Positions 16,378-25,064 of a stretch of DNA of 64,000 bases are shown one piece after another. This DNA comes from Campylobacter_A concisus_Y (GTDB taxonomy: Bacteria > Campylobacterota > Campylobacteria > Campylobacterales > Campylobacteraceae), in assembly GCF_902460415.1 (NCBI RefSeq), contig NZ_CABPTY010000001.1, positions 783,538 to 847,537 on the forward strand. Direction: 5' to 3'. Position 1 is the first letter of the stretch; every line of letters starts with the position of its first letter. The position numbers and the translations under genes are program-made. The notes beneath the pieces were generated by a model, which ran no database searches, was not told the origin of the DNA, and worked only from the letters and a program-made list of their open reading frames with translations.

Positions 16378-18288
16378 TTATATAAGTTCGCTAGCAAAAT
16401 TTGCAAGTTTTTGTGGCGTAAATCCAAAGTGATCAAATAGCTCGTTGGCCTTTCCGCTAGCGCCAAAGCTATTCATGCCATAAACTGCATCGGCAAATTT
16501 ATACCACTCAAAGCCAGTTGCAGCTTCAACTGCGACGATCGTCGTGTTTTTATCTAAAATTTTAGCCACGTATTCATCTGGCTGCTCGCAAAGTAGGTCA
16601 AAACAAGGTGCTGATACGATATTTGCGCCAATGCCTTGTTCGCCAAGAATTTCAGCTGCTTTTACACAGAGTGATACCTCGCTACCGCTTGCTATAAATG
16701 TGATCTTTGCTTCTTTTACCGAGCTTAAAAGATATGCGCCGTTGCTAACACCACCAAATTCTCCTTTAGTGAGAGGATCAAGCCCTTGGCGGCTAAGCAC
16801 AAATGCGCTTGGAGCGTTTAAATTTAGAGCCACTTTCCAGCTGGCTGCATTTTCGTTGCCATCAGCTGGGCGGAAAGTGTAGAAATTTGGCATCGATCTA
16901 AATGTGCTAAGCTGCTCGATCGGCTGGTGTGTAGGACCATCTTCGCCAACGCCGATGCTGTCGTGTGTGAAGACAAAAAAGTGCTTGATGCCCATGAGTG
17001 CTGCTATCCTCGCACTTGGCTTTAGATAGTCGCTAAAGATGAAAAATGTCGCTGAAAATGGCAAGAAAAGGCCGTATCTAGCGATACCGTTGTTGATAGC
17101 CGCCATAGCGTGCTCTCTGATGCCGTAGTGGATATTTTTGCCATTTGGGAAGTCGCCCATGCCCTTTAGCTCAGTCTTATTTGAAGGAGCTAAGTCAGCG
17201 CTACCGCCGATAAAGCCAGGTAGTTTTTTAGCTATCTCATTTAAAATTATATGGTTTGTATCTCTTGTGGCTAGCTTTTTATCGCTAAAGTCAGGGAATT
17301 CGATCTTACTAAAGTCTGGATTAAGAAGCGAGTTTAATAAATTTTTGCCTTCAATGCTTAGTGCCTCAACCTTTTTGTTCCACATCGCCTCTTCCAAATC
17401 GCCCTTTTCAACTGCACCTCTAAATCTTAAAAGCACGTCCTCATCAATGGCAAATTTCTTCTCAGGGTCAAAGCCAGCTGCAGCCTTTGCCTTTTTGATG
17501 ATCTCTTCGCCAAGTGGTGCGCCGTGGCTGTGGTGACTTCCTTCAAGCTCCATTGCACCACGTGCTATGCGTGTATTTGCGATGATAAGATATGGCGACT
17601 CTTTCTCGTTTGCCTGCTCTAGTGCAAATTCGATCTGATCGTAGTCGTGTCCATCGATGCGTGCGACCTCCCAGCCCTGTGCCTCAAACCTCGCTTTTAC
17701 ATCCTCGCTAAAAGCTATCGCTGTGTCGCCCTCGATCGTAATGTTGTTTGAGTCGTAGATGAGCACAAGGTTGTCCAGTCTTAAATTTCCGGCTACCGAA
17801 CATGCCTCATAGCTTATACCCTCTTCTAGGTCACCGTCGCCGCAAAGGCAGTAAATTTTATGATCGATTATTTTATTGTCTGGTTCATTTAGAACGTTTG
17901 CAGCGTATTTTTCTGCCATGGCTAGGCCGACTGCATTTGCTACGCCTTGACCAAGCGGGCCAGTAGCAACCTCAACGCCTGGAGTATGAATTTCTGGGTG
18001 ACCTGGAGTATTTGAGCCAAGTTGGCGAAAATTTTTAAGCTCATCAAGACTTAAATCGTAGCCACTTAAGTGCAAGAAGCTATAAACCAAACTTGAAGCG
18101 TGGCCACCGCTAAAAACGAGCCTATCTCTGTTTAACCATTTTGGATTTTTTGGATTGTGTTTTAAAAAGTTGCTTAAAACCACCATGATATCAGCTAGGC
18201 CCATAGGAGCACCTGGGTGTCCGCTGTTAGCATTTTGCACCATGTCAGCGCACAAAAATCTTATAGTATCGGCTTGTTTTTTTAGCAT
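16378..18288 (-). CDS. tkt: Transketolase
   Basis: 636 residues, full length. It transfers two-carbon units between sugar phosphates in the pentose phosphate pathway with thiamine diphosphate. Visible: SGHPGAPMG near residue 21, GPLGQGVANAVGLA near 112, the ThDP motif GDGDLEEGISYEACSVAGNLRLDNLV..DSNN (about 149-182), HGAPLG, GSADLAPSN, YGIREHAMAAINNG and HDSIGVGEDGPTHQPIEQL. The gene has its own promoter and does not overlap ispA; the order with ispA, the PDZ protein, ybaB and murE matches C. jejuni. Confidence 0.98.
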   Translation of the reverse strand: MLKKQADTIRFLCADMVQNANSGHPGAPMGLADIMVVLSNFLKHNPKNPKWLNRDRLVFSGGHASSLVYSFLHLSGYDLSLDELKNFRQLGSNTPGHPEIHTPGVEVATGPLGQGVANAVGLAMAEKYAANVLNEPDNKIIDHKIYCLCGDGDLEEGISYEACSVAGNLRLDNLVLIYDSNNITIEGDTAIAFSEDVKARFEAQGWEVARIDGHDYDQIEFALEQANEKESPYLIIANTRIARGAMELEGSHHSHGAPLGEEIIKKAKAAAGFDPEKKFAIDEDVLLRFRGAVEKGDLEEAMWNKKVEALSIEGKNLLNSLLNPDFSKIEFPDFSDKKLATRDTNHIILNEIAKKLPGFIGGSADLAPSNKTELKGMGDFPNGKNIHYGIREHAMAAINNGIARYGLFLPFSATFFIFSDYLKPSARIAALMGIKHFFVFTHDSIGVGEDGPTHQPIEQLSTFRSMPNFYTFRPADGNENAASWKVALNLNAPSAFVLSRQGLDPLTKGEFGGVSNGAYLLSSVKEAKITFIASGSEVSLCVKAAEILGEQGIGANIVSAPCFDLLCEQPDEYVAKILDKNTTIVAVEAATGFEWYKFADAVYGMNSFGASGKANELFDHFGFTPQKLANFASELI

Positions 18289-18311
18289 ATGATCTCCTTT
18301 TATTGCGTCAG

Positions 18312-18317
18312 ATTATA
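18312..18317 (-). promoter_or_regulatory. -10 element of the tkt promoter
   Basis: TATAAT on the minus strand, preceded by TTTTTTG, 24 bases before the tkt ATG, with AAAGGAG between as ribosome site. Confidence 0.7.
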
Positions 18318-18400
18318 CAAAAAAGTGATTAAAACTTGCCTTGCATTTTTGTCCAAAATGTCTAAATAGTGATATAAATTTTTTAAATTTTTAGTAGTAA

Positions 18401-18424
18401 AAAAGCTAGAAATTTCTAGCTTTT
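18401..18424 (-). terminator. Intrinsic terminator after ispA
   Basis: The palindrome AAGCTAGAAATTTCTAGCTT begins at the ispA stop codon and runs into a six-T tract on the minus strand. It separates ispA from tkt. Confidence 0.8.
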
Positions 18425-19322
18425 ATCTAAGGTGTTTATCCGTAAGCTCTAAGATCATCTTTGCTATGCCAGCATCTATCTGTTTTAACGCCTCTTCTAT
18501 CTCGCAAATAAGCTCGTCTTTTTTCTTTTTTGCGCCAGATAGACCAAGTAAATTTGTAAATGAGTTTTTAGCTAGGTCGTTATGCACAGGCTTTCCAGCA
18601 GCTGCCTCGTCGCTTGTAAGATCAATGATGTCGTCTTGTATCTGAAAAGCAAGACCAAGTTTTAGGCCGATATCATAAATTTTCTCACACTCACTATCGC
18701 TTAAATTTATTATTACAGCGCCCATTTTTAGGCTTGCAGCGATCAGCTTTGCAGTTTTGTGGATGTGTAAAAATACTAGCTCATCAAGGTTTAGCATCTT
18801 GCCAGAGAGACCAAATTTAGCCTTTGCTCTTTTGATGTCCTCTTTGTTCGTATTTTCAAAAAAACAATCCAGCGCCTGACCTAGCACCATGCCGCTAACG
18901 CCAGCATTCTCGCTTAAAATTTCCACGCATTTTATACGTGTTTCAGCTGGCAAATTGGCACGTGAAATTTCATAAAAAGCATGCGTATTTAGCGCATCCC
19001 CTGCAAGTATCGCAGTTGTCTCGTCGTAGGTTACGTGAAGCGTTGGTGTGCCGCGCCTAAGGCTTGCGTTATCCATAGACGGCAGATCATCATGGATAAG
19101 CGAATAAGTATGCATCATCTCAAGCCCTAAAGCCACTCTCATAGCCTTTTGCGTGAGGCTTTTATCCACACTTTCCACCATACCAAGAAGCAAAAGCGCC
19201 CTAAAGTGCTTGCCTCCAGCCTTTAGCATAACGCCAAGTGCCTCCTCATAATAAGGATGAAAGCTAGGCGCCTTTGGTAAATTTACGTTTAGAAATTTTA
19301 CAAAGTCCTCAAGTAGGCTCAT
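18423..19322 (-). CDS. ispA: Farnesyl/geranylgeranyl diphosphate synthase
   Basis: 299 residues of the short-chain trans-prenyltransferase family. It makes farnesyl diphosphate for undecaprenyl phosphate and quinone side chains. The first aspartate-rich motif is DDLPSMD (about residues 78-84), followed by RRGTPTLH. The second is QIQDDIIDLTSD (about 211-222). GGKHFRALLLLGM near residue 32 binds diphosphate. Its start overlaps the PDZ-protein stop by 4 bases (ATGA). Confidence 0.95.
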   Translation of the reverse strand: MSLLEDFVKFLNVNLPKAPSFHPYYEEALGVMLKAGGKHFRALLLLGMVESVDKSLTQKAMRVALGLEMMHTYSLIHDDLPSMDNASLRRGTPTLHVTYDETTAILAGDALNTHAFYEISRANLPAETRIKCVEILSENAGVSGMVLGQALDCFFENTNKEDIKRAKAKFGLSGKMLNLDELVFLHIHKTAKLIAASLKMGAVIINLSDSECEKIYDIGLKLGLAFQIQDDIIDLTSDEAAAGKPVHNDLAKNSFTNLLGLSGAKKKKDELICEIEEALKQIDAGIAKMILELTDKHLR

Positions 19323-20428
19323 TTTGGCACTCTTGCAAAAAACTGAAAGTCATTTCTAGTAAATAGAAGCGTAAAGTTTTTTAATTCACCAAGCTTCTCT
19401 AAAAGCTCTTCACGACTACTCACGCTCTGTTTATCAAAACCTAAAATTTTATCACCAATCTTGATGCCAAAAATTTCTGCATTTGACTTTGGCTCGACCT
19501 TTGTAACGACTAAATTTTTATCCACCGTAATGCCATAATCAACCAAAATCTTATCATCAAGCATTGTTTGTGGCTCTTTTGGCATGATATTAAAATTTGG
19601 TATATCAAGGCTTGAAGGGGCGTCTACATCGAGACTTTGGTTAAATTTCACCTCCCCGCTTACTGGCACTTGAAAGAGTAGCTGCTCTCTATCACGCTTC
19701 ACGACGACGTCTAGTTTTGCGCCCTTTGGAGCAAAAAGCACCATCTCATTTAGCTCTCTTAAGCTCTTTGGTTTGATGCCATTTATCGTAACAAGCTCAT
19801 CATCAACCATCATCATCTTGCCGCGGCCCAGTAGATCAACAAGCCCTACAAAAAATTTATCCTCTTTTTGCAAGAATTTCACGCCGATATCGCCGTAATA
19901 GACGTCATCGTAAGATACAAAGTGCTTTAAATAGCGGTTTGGTATAAATTTATCAGCTCCAACAGCTATACCTATCATCTTGCAACAAGGCGTGTTTATC
20001 TCGCCAGTCGCGTTATACTCGAAGCTTAGCGTGTCAAAGTCGCCTAAATTTTGCCCTAAAGACTTGATGTGACCCATGATAGTGTTGTTTGCGTCATTTA
20101 AGATGCCAACCCAAGTGCTCTTTTTTATGCGCTCCTCGTTGGTCTCATCAGCCATCACGACAGGGCTTAGCTCCTTGCTAGAGCGCACTAAGAAAAGCTG
20201 CAAATATGGGTCAAATTTGACATATTCACCAAGTGGCGCTCCCTCGCTTTTTGGCACTGCGATCAAATTTTTAGTGATAGCCACGCCAAAGTGTTTATTT
20301 ACCGAGACGATTGAGTTTTTGTTCTTTTCAAAGCAGGCGTTAAAATCCTCTTGCGTAGGCCTAGGATCGGCGTTTAAGTAAAGCGCTGATAGCAAAAAAG
20401 CAAGGGCAAATTTATATTTTAGTCTCAT
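19319..20428 (-). CDS. Periplasmic PDZ protein, apparently a degenerate HtrA-like protease
   Basis: 369 residues with a signal peptide (residues 1-20). C. jejuni has a related periplasmic PDZ protein at the same place (before ispA). The N-terminal half keeps the outline of a trypsin-like HtrA domain (SIVSVNKHFGVAITKNLIAVPKSE; INTPCCKMIGIAVGADKFIP). Where HtrA has GNSGGP this protein reads NTPCCK, so the serine nucleophile is absent. Two PDZ-like modules follow, at about 205-250 and 290-355 (NLVVTKVEPKSNAEIFGIKIGDKILG). It is probably a non-proteolytic scaffold or binding protein; that is inference. Overlaps ybaB and ispA by 4 bases each. Confidence 0.8.
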   Translation of the reverse strand: MRLKYKFALAFLLSALYLNADPRPTQEDFNACFEKNKNSIVSVNKHFGVAITKNLIAVPKSEGAPLGEYVKFDPYLQLFLVRSSKELSPVVMADETNEERIKKSTWVGILNDANNTIMGHIKSLGQNLGDFDTLSFEYNATGEINTPCCKMIGIAVGADKFIPNRYLKHFVSYDDVYYGDIGVKFLQKEDKFFVGLVDLLGRGKMMMVDDELVTINGIKPKSLRELNEMVLFAPKGAKLDVVVKRDREQLLFQVPVSGEVKFNQSLDVDAPSSLDIPNFNIMPKEPQTMLDDKILVDYGITVDKNLVVTKVEPKSNAEIFGIKIGDKILGFDKQSVSSREELLEKLGELKNFTLLFTRNDFQFFARVPK

Positions 20429-20739
20429 TTTATCCCCATCGAAGCAAGACCGCCAAGCATCCTTGAAGCGGTATTTTTCTTATCGGCCTCAACCGACTTT
20501 AGCACGTCATTTACGGCGCTTATTAGCAAAATTTGCATGCTCTCTTTATCTTCAAGCAAGCTATCATCTATGCTGATATCAAGTATCTCGCCGCTGCCGT
20601 TTGCTCTCACGCTTACTAGTCCGCCGCCGCTTTTTGCGCCAAATTCTTTATTTTTGCTCTCTTCTTCCATCTGCTTGGCTTGCTTTTGCACATCCTCAAG
20701 CATCTGCCCCATCTTTGAAAAGTCAAATCCCTCAAACAT
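20425..20739 (-). CDS. YbaB/EbfC nucleoid-associated protein
   Basis: 104 residues. It matches the small dimeric YbaB/EbfC DNA-binding family: a helical N-terminus (MGQMLEDVQKQAKQMEEES), the conserved sheet (GLVSVRANGSGEILDISIDDSLL) and a C-terminal helix (LLISAVNDVLKSVEADKK). It lies between panD (3 bases away) and the PDZ gene (overlap 4), which suggests one transcript. Confidence 0.92.
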   Translation of the reverse strand: MFEGFDFSKMGQMLEDVQKQAKQMEEESKNKEFGAKSGGGLVSVRANGSGEILDISIDDSLLEDKESMQILLISAVNDVLKSVEADKKNTASRMLGGLASMGIK

Positions 20740-20742
20740 CGC

Positions 20743-21090
20743 CTACTCCTTTATGATCTCGTTTTTGTTATTTACATGCACGATGGTTGGCTTAAATTTC
20801 TTAGCCTTTTTAAATTTCATGCTAGCGTAAGCCACGATGATGACCACATCTCCTACGCAGACTTTTCTAGCAGCTGCGCCGTTTAGGCAAATTTCGCCTT
20901 TTTTGCCCTTTATCACGTAGGTGGCAAATCTCTCGCCGTTATTTACGTCTAAAATTTCAACCTTTTGATTTTCTATCAAATTTGCAGCTTTTATAAGCTC
21001 CTCGCCGATGCTGATCGAGCCAACATAGTTTAAATTTGCGTCTGTTACGACGGCTCTGTGGATCTTACTAGCTAAAATTTCTATATTCAT
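20743..21090 (-). CDS. panD: PanD, aspartate 1-decarboxylase
   Basis: 115 residues. It makes beta-alanine from aspartate for pantothenate and CoA synthesis. The proenzyme cleavage site is clear: KIHRAVVTDANLNYVGSISI, with Gly24-Ser25 giving the pyruvoyl group. Lys9, Tyr58-region and the ending typical of PanD (GDVVIIVAYASM) are present. It starts 2 bases after murE. In C. jejuni panD lies in a panBCD cluster elsewhere, so its place here is a local difference. Confidence 0.95.
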   Translation of the reverse strand: MNIEILASKIHRAVVTDANLNYVGSISIGEELIKAANLIENQKVEILDVNNGERFATYVIKGKKGEICLNGAAARKVCVGDVVIIVAYASMKFKKAKKFKPTIVHVNNKNEIIKE

Positions 21091-21092
21091 TT

Positions 21093-22376
21093 TTACCTCT
21101 TTAAAACCTCTTTTACTACTTCTTTGTCGCTAAATGGGTGCTTGACGCCCTTTATCTCTTGATATGGTTCGTCGCCTTTGCCAAGTATGACAAGCGCCCA
21201 GCCGGGTTCTAGCTTGCTAATGGCTAGCGCGATCGCCTCTTTGCGGTTGGCGTTTCGTATCAAATTTTCATTTTGGCTCATGCCAGCGCAAATTTCATCG
21301 ATTATGCTCTCTGGCTCCTCGCTTCTTGGATTGTCACTTGTGACGATGCAAATTCTTGCGTATTTTTGGGCTATCGCTCCCATTTTAGGGCGCTTTGTCC
21401 TATCTCTATCGCCGCCTGCGCCAAAGACTGCGATCAAATTTAGATGTCTAAGCGAGTTTAGCACCTTTTCTATGCCATCTGGCGTATGGGCAAAATCCAC
21501 GACGACTAGCGGATCGGTGCTAACGACCTCCATCCTGCCGCTTACGCCTTTAAATTTACTTATCGCCTTTGAAAGTGCGGCTGCGTCTGGGTGCTCTAGC
21601 AGGCAAACTGCGCCAAGGGCTGCTATTAGATTGTAAAGATTAAACTCGCCTTGAAGGCTTGAGTCTATCTCGACATCGCCATTTGGCGTCTTGATAACTG
21701 CGTCTATGCCGTCCTTTAGCCCATAAACTATCGGCGCAAAGCTGGCTGGCTTTTTGAGTGCGTATGTGTAAGCGTTTTTTGGGTTAAATTTAACTCCGCC
21801 ATCATCAATGTTTATGAGCTTTACGCTCTCATCGTCAAAAAAGCTTGACTTTACCCTAGCATACTCCTCCATGCTCTTGTGGTAGTCGAGATGGTCTTGA
21901 GTCAAATTTGTAAAAATTTTTAGAGCAAATTTCAAGCTCTCTATGCGTTTTTGGGCGATCGCGTGTGAGCTAACCTCCATCACGAAGTACTCACAGCCTT
22001 GCTCGCTAGCTACTTTGAGGTAAGAAAGGGTCTTTAAAATGGCACTTGTCGTAAGCGCCTTGTCATCTATCTGCTCGCCCTCTATAAATGCCCCTCTGGT
22101 GCCACTTAGGCCGCATTTTTTGCCTAAATTTCGCAAAGTCTCGTAGATAGCCGCAGCCGTTGTTGTCTTGCCATTTGTCCCTGTGATGCCAACTATTTTT
22201 AAGCTTTCATCGATCTTTAAAAGCTTTTTGCACTCTTCAAGAGTGATTATCTTAGCGCCATTTTTTACCGCAGCTTCTGCAAATTTCGCATTTGCAGTAG
22301 TTTGCACGAAAAATGAGCCATTTTCGCACTCGTTTGAGTCATCTGTTATAAAGCTATTTTCTACTGATATTTTCAT
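21093..22376 (-). CDS. murE: MurE, UDP-MurNAc-tripeptide synthetase
   Basis: 427 residues. It adds meso-diaminopimelate to UDP-MurNAc-L-Ala-D-Glu. The ATP site is GITGTNGKTTTAAAI (about 63-77). Conserved motifs include TNLTQDHLDYH, FAHTPDGIEKVL, GAGGDRDRTKRPKMG and the DAP-selecting DNPR motif (TSDNPRSEEP). The family in E. coli is about 495 residues; Campylobacter proteins have a shorter first domain, as here. Its start overlaps the upstream gene by 23 bases. Confidence 0.96.
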   Translation of the reverse strand: MKISVENSFITDDSNECENGSFFVQTTANAKFAEAAVKNGAKIITLEECKKLLKIDESLKIVGITGTNGKTTTAAAIYETLRNLGKKCGLSGTRGAFIEGEQIDDKALTTSAILKTLSYLKVASEQGCEYFVMEVSSHAIAQKRIESLKFALKIFTNLTQDHLDYHKSMEEYARVKSSFFDDESVKLINIDDGGVKFNPKNAYTYALKKPASFAPIVYGLKDGIDAVIKTPNGDVEIDSSLQGEFNLYNLIAALGAVCLLEHPDAAALSKAISKFKGVSGRMEVVSTDPLVVVDFAHTPDGIEKVLNSLRHLNLIAVFGAGGDRDRTKRPKMGAIAQKYARICIVTSDNPRSEEPESIIDEICAGMSQNENLIRNANRKEAIALAISKLEPGWALVILGKGDEPYQEIKGVKHPFSDKEVVKEVLKR

Positions 22377-22914
22377 CGTTTTGTCTTTTTTGTATCTCTT
22401 TAAAAAGCCTATCTATACGCTCGTCGCCGCCAAACATCACCGCCGCACTCTCAAGATAGTTTATACTCATTTCGATGAAGTCATTTTTTATCAAATTTCC
22501 CAAAAATTCTAAAAAATCATCTTTGTTCGAGATCATTACCTTGGTTGAGAACATGATATTTTCAAAGACCTTTTTGAAGCTCCCATCCTTATAAACAGCC
22601 TTTTTAAAGTCCTCGTAGCTGATCGCGTCTTGCTCTTCAAAATACTCATCGCTAGCCAATCTTGATTCTAAAATTTTTAAAATTTCATCCATTCCTTCAT
22701 CATCTTCGCCAGCTCTTAGTTTATCCATAAAATAGTCAAATAAAAGTTTTGCTTCCTCTGCATTTTTCTCGCCAAGGGAGCAAATTTGTATCAAAAATAG
22801 TAAATTTTTATCCTGTGTCTTTTCGTAAGCTAGAGAGAAGTAAAAGATCGCTTCTTTAAATTTAGAACGTTTGAAGTGTTTAATGCCTATTTTTTTATAA
22901 TCTATCAATGTCAA
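22354..22914 (-). CDS. Conserved helical (TPR-like) protein of unknown function
   Basis: 186 residues, mostly helical. The start resembles a tetratricopeptide unit (IGIKHFKRSKFKEAIFYFSLAYEKTQDKNLLFLIQICSLG). The rest is acidic, with a long helix and no catalytic motif. There is no signal peptide or membrane segment. It overlaps nfu by 20 bases and murE by 23. A gene of this kind lies at this point in C. jejuni too, so it is a real conserved gene; its role is unknown. Confidence 0.82.
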   Translation of the reverse strand: MTLIDYKKIGIKHFKRSKFKEAIFYFSLAYEKTQDKNLLFLIQICSLGEKNAEEAKLLFDYFMDKLRAGEDDEGMDEILKILESRLASDEYFEEQDAISYEDFKKAVYKDGSFKKVFENIMFSTKVMISNKDDFLEFLGNLIKNDFIEMSINYLESAAVMFGGDERIDRLFKEIQKRQNDENISRK

Positions 22915-23170
22915 ATTCCTCGCCGATCGGGATATTTACGACCTCAAGCTCTGGGTGAATATCCATACGAAGTTGTCTTTCGAGTCCATATTTTAGTGTA
23001 GTTGTACTAGCTGCACATCCATGGCAATGCCCTGTAAGTCTTACATAAATTTTACCGTTTTTTATGCCAAGTAGTTCCATGCCACCGCCATCATTTTCAA
23101 GCATTGGTAATACCTTTTGCAAACTCGCACTGACTGGTTTTAAAAGTTCTTCATCGCTAAATGGGATCAT
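22895..23170 (-). CDS. NifU C-terminal domain (Nfu-type) iron-sulfur carrier
   Basis: 91 residues, a stand-alone Nfu domain. The core LENDGGGMELLGIKNGKIYVRLTGHCHGCAASTTTLKYGLE carries the CxxC pair that binds and hands on a [4Fe-4S] cluster. It is cytoplasmic. It heads the nfu-TPR-murE-panD-ybaB run and has its own -10 box. The usual motif is CxGCpxS; here it reads CHGCAAS. Confidence 0.93.
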   Translation of the reverse strand: MIPFSDEELLKPVSASLQKVLPMLENDGGGMELLGIKNGKIYVRLTGHCHGCAASTTTLKYGLERQLRMDIHPELEVVNIPIGEEFDIDRL

Positions 23171-23196
23171 ATTTTTTCCTATTAAATTTTTGGGCT

Positions 23197-23202
23197 ATTA
23201 TA
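23197..23202 (-). promoter_or_regulatory. -10 element of the nfu operon promoter
   Basis: TATAAT on the minus strand (TTGCTATAATAG), 26 bases before the nfu start codon. Confidence 0.65.
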
Positions 23203-23352
23203 GCAAAATAAAAATGCAAAAAATAATGGCTATATTTTTGCTTAGTGCTAATTTTGCTTTATAATTTAAACCTTTTTGACACGCCTAGTCAGTTTTGATT
23301 ATTAAATATTTGAGTTAAAATTGAGTAAATTTTTGATTATAAGTTTTAGGAT

Positions 23353-23375
23353 AAAAGGGCAAATTTTGCCCTTTT
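23353..23375 (-). terminator. Intrinsic terminator of the SsuABC-like operon
   Basis: AAAAGGGC-AAAATTT-GCCCTTTT on the minus strand, two bases after the stop codon of the substrate-binding protein gene. Confidence 0.75.
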
Positions 23376-23377
23376 GT

Positions 23378-24295
23378 TTAATCTATTAGAAGTGATTTTA
23401 TATCTACTTTTTGCTCGATCATCTTGCTCTCAAGCATAAATTCTTGCGTAGCTTCAAGTGCTTTTATATCTTCAGGCGTGATCTTTGGACTAAAGTCATA
23501 CTGCGGATACATACTCTTTACCGCCTCTATGCTAAGCCCGGTCTCTTCAGCTGTAAATTTTAATGCCTCTTCCTCATTTGCTTTCATAAAAGCCAAAATT
23601 TCATCTTGAGCCTTTTTAAATTTCTCAACTAGATCTTTATGCTTTTTGTAAAATTCTCCGCTTGTGGCAGTAACGATGACTGGAGTGATGACGCCCTTGC
23701 CTGTTGTTACGACACTAAGTCCTGATTTTTTAGCATTATAAGCAGCTGGTCCAGCAAGAAGTGCTGCATCGACGCTACCATTTTCAAGTGCAGCTTGTGC
23801 AGCTGGGATGCCCATAGAAACGAACTCTACGTCATTTATGCTTAGACCGCCAAGAGCAAGATACCTAACCAAAAGCTCATTTAATATCGTGCCTTTTGGG
23901 CCTGCTATTTTTTTACCTTTTAGGTCTTTAGCGGTTTTTATACCTTTATCTTTAGCAAATATCGCAAAAGCTTCAGGTGCTCTTGAATAGGCACTTATGA
24001 TCTTTATGTCAGCTTTATTTGCTGCGGCAAGTATGACTGAAGTTCCGCCAACACAATTTAAAAACTGGAGCGAATTTGAAGCGAGTGCTTGCGTTTGTTT
24101 CGCACCTGAGGTGATCTCGGAGTACTCGACTGGCATGCCAAAAGATTTAGCATAAAAACCTTTAAATTTATCGACGATTGAGGGGACGTTTAGCGGCGAT
24201 TTGACATAGGTCATACCGATCTTATCTAGCTCACTTGCGTTTGCGACTAGACAAAGCAAAGAGGCCGCACACAAAATCTTAAAAAACTTTCTCAT
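23378..24295 (-). CDS. SsuA/NMT1-type ABC substrate-binding protein
   Basis: 305 residues with a signal peptide (residues 1-20). The fold pattern of the SsuA/TauA/NMT1-THI5 family is present: MTYVKSPLNVPSIVDKFKGFYAKSFG, then ALASNSLQFLNCVGGTSVILAAANKADIKII, AKDLKGKKIAGPKGTILNELLVRYLALGGL and QAALENGSVDAALLAGPAA. Candidates for the substrate are sulfonates, thiamine precursors or other small organics; the sequence does not decide. It is the last gene of the four-gene importer operon, 76 bases after the ATPase gene. Confidence 0.88.
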   Translation of the reverse strand: MRKFFKILCAASLLCLVANASELDKIGMTYVKSPLNVPSIVDKFKGFYAKSFGMPVEYSEITSGAKQTQALASNSLQFLNCVGGTSVILAAANKADIKIISAYSRAPEAFAIFAKDKGIKTAKDLKGKKIAGPKGTILNELLVRYLALGGLSINDVEFVSMGIPAAQAALENGSVDAALLAGPAAYNAKKSGLSVVTTGKGVITPVIVTATSGEFYKKHKDLVEKFKKAQDEILAFMKANEEEALKFTAEETGLSIEAVKSMYPQYDFSPKITPEDIKALEATQEFMLESKMIEQKVDIKSLLID

Positions 24296-24371
24296 ATTTG
24301 CTCCTTTAAAAATTTTCCAAATTATATAACTTTTTGCTTCGTTTTGGTTTTAATTATCATTTTATAAAATG

Positions 24372-25064
24372 CTAAATTTCACTCAAAATTTTACGCTTTA
24401 AGTTTATTAGCTCATCGCAAAGCAAATCTCTTGGCTTAGCTAGATTTGACAGGTCATAGTTTGATTTTATCCCACCTTTTTCAAGCAAAATGATCTCATC
24501 TGCTAAATATAGGGCTTCATCGACATTATGAGTGACAAAAATGATGGTTTTACCGGCTTGGAGCTTTAAAATTTCAGCCTGCATACTGGCTCTAGTAAAA
24601 GCATCAAGTGCCGCAAATGGCTCATCCATAAGGATCAAATTTGCTTCATATGCTAGCACTCTTGCAAGAGAAACGCGCGAGCTCATGCCGCCAGATAGCT
24701 GCGAAACAGCGGCAAATTTAAAGTCGCTAAGCCCTATCATCGATATGAGCCTATCTATCTTTACCTCGTCTATCTCATGCTTTTTAAGCGCAAATACGAT
24801 ATTTTCATAGACATTTAAAAAAGGCATGAGCCTAGGCTCTTGAAAGACAAAGCCAATCTTTGCTTGCTCTTTAAATTTTATCTCGCCTAGACTTACACCC
24901 TCAAGTCCTGCAATAAGCCTTAAAAGCGTAGTTTTACCGCATCCACTTCTGCCAAGTATAACAGTGATCTTATCTTTTTTTATAGTTAAATTTAGCTCTT
25001 TTAAAACATCGATACGCTTGCCATTAATAAAAAAATGCTTGGATAAATTTAAAATTTCTATCAT
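24372..25064 (-). CDS. SsuB-type ABC transporter ATPase
   Basis: 230 residues. Walker A GRSGCGKTT (about 37-45), Q-loop FQEPRLMPFLN, signature LSGGMSSRVSLARVLA, Walker B ANLILMDEPFAALD, and H-loop FVTHN. The sequence groups with the nitrate/sulfonate/taurine/bicarbonate importer ATPases. It overlaps the permease gene by 4 bases. Confidence 0.9.
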   Translation of the reverse strand: MIEILNLSKHFFINGKRIDVLKELNLTIKKDKITVILGRSGCGKTTLLRLIAGLEGVSLGEIKFKEQAKIGFVFQEPRLMPFLNVYENIVFALKKHEIDEVKIDRLISMIGLSDFKFAAVSQLSGGMSSRVSLARVLAYEANLILMDEPFAALDAFTRASMQAEILKLQAGKTIIFVTHNVDEALYLADEIILLEKGGIKSNYDLSNLAKPRDLLCDELINLKRKILSEI

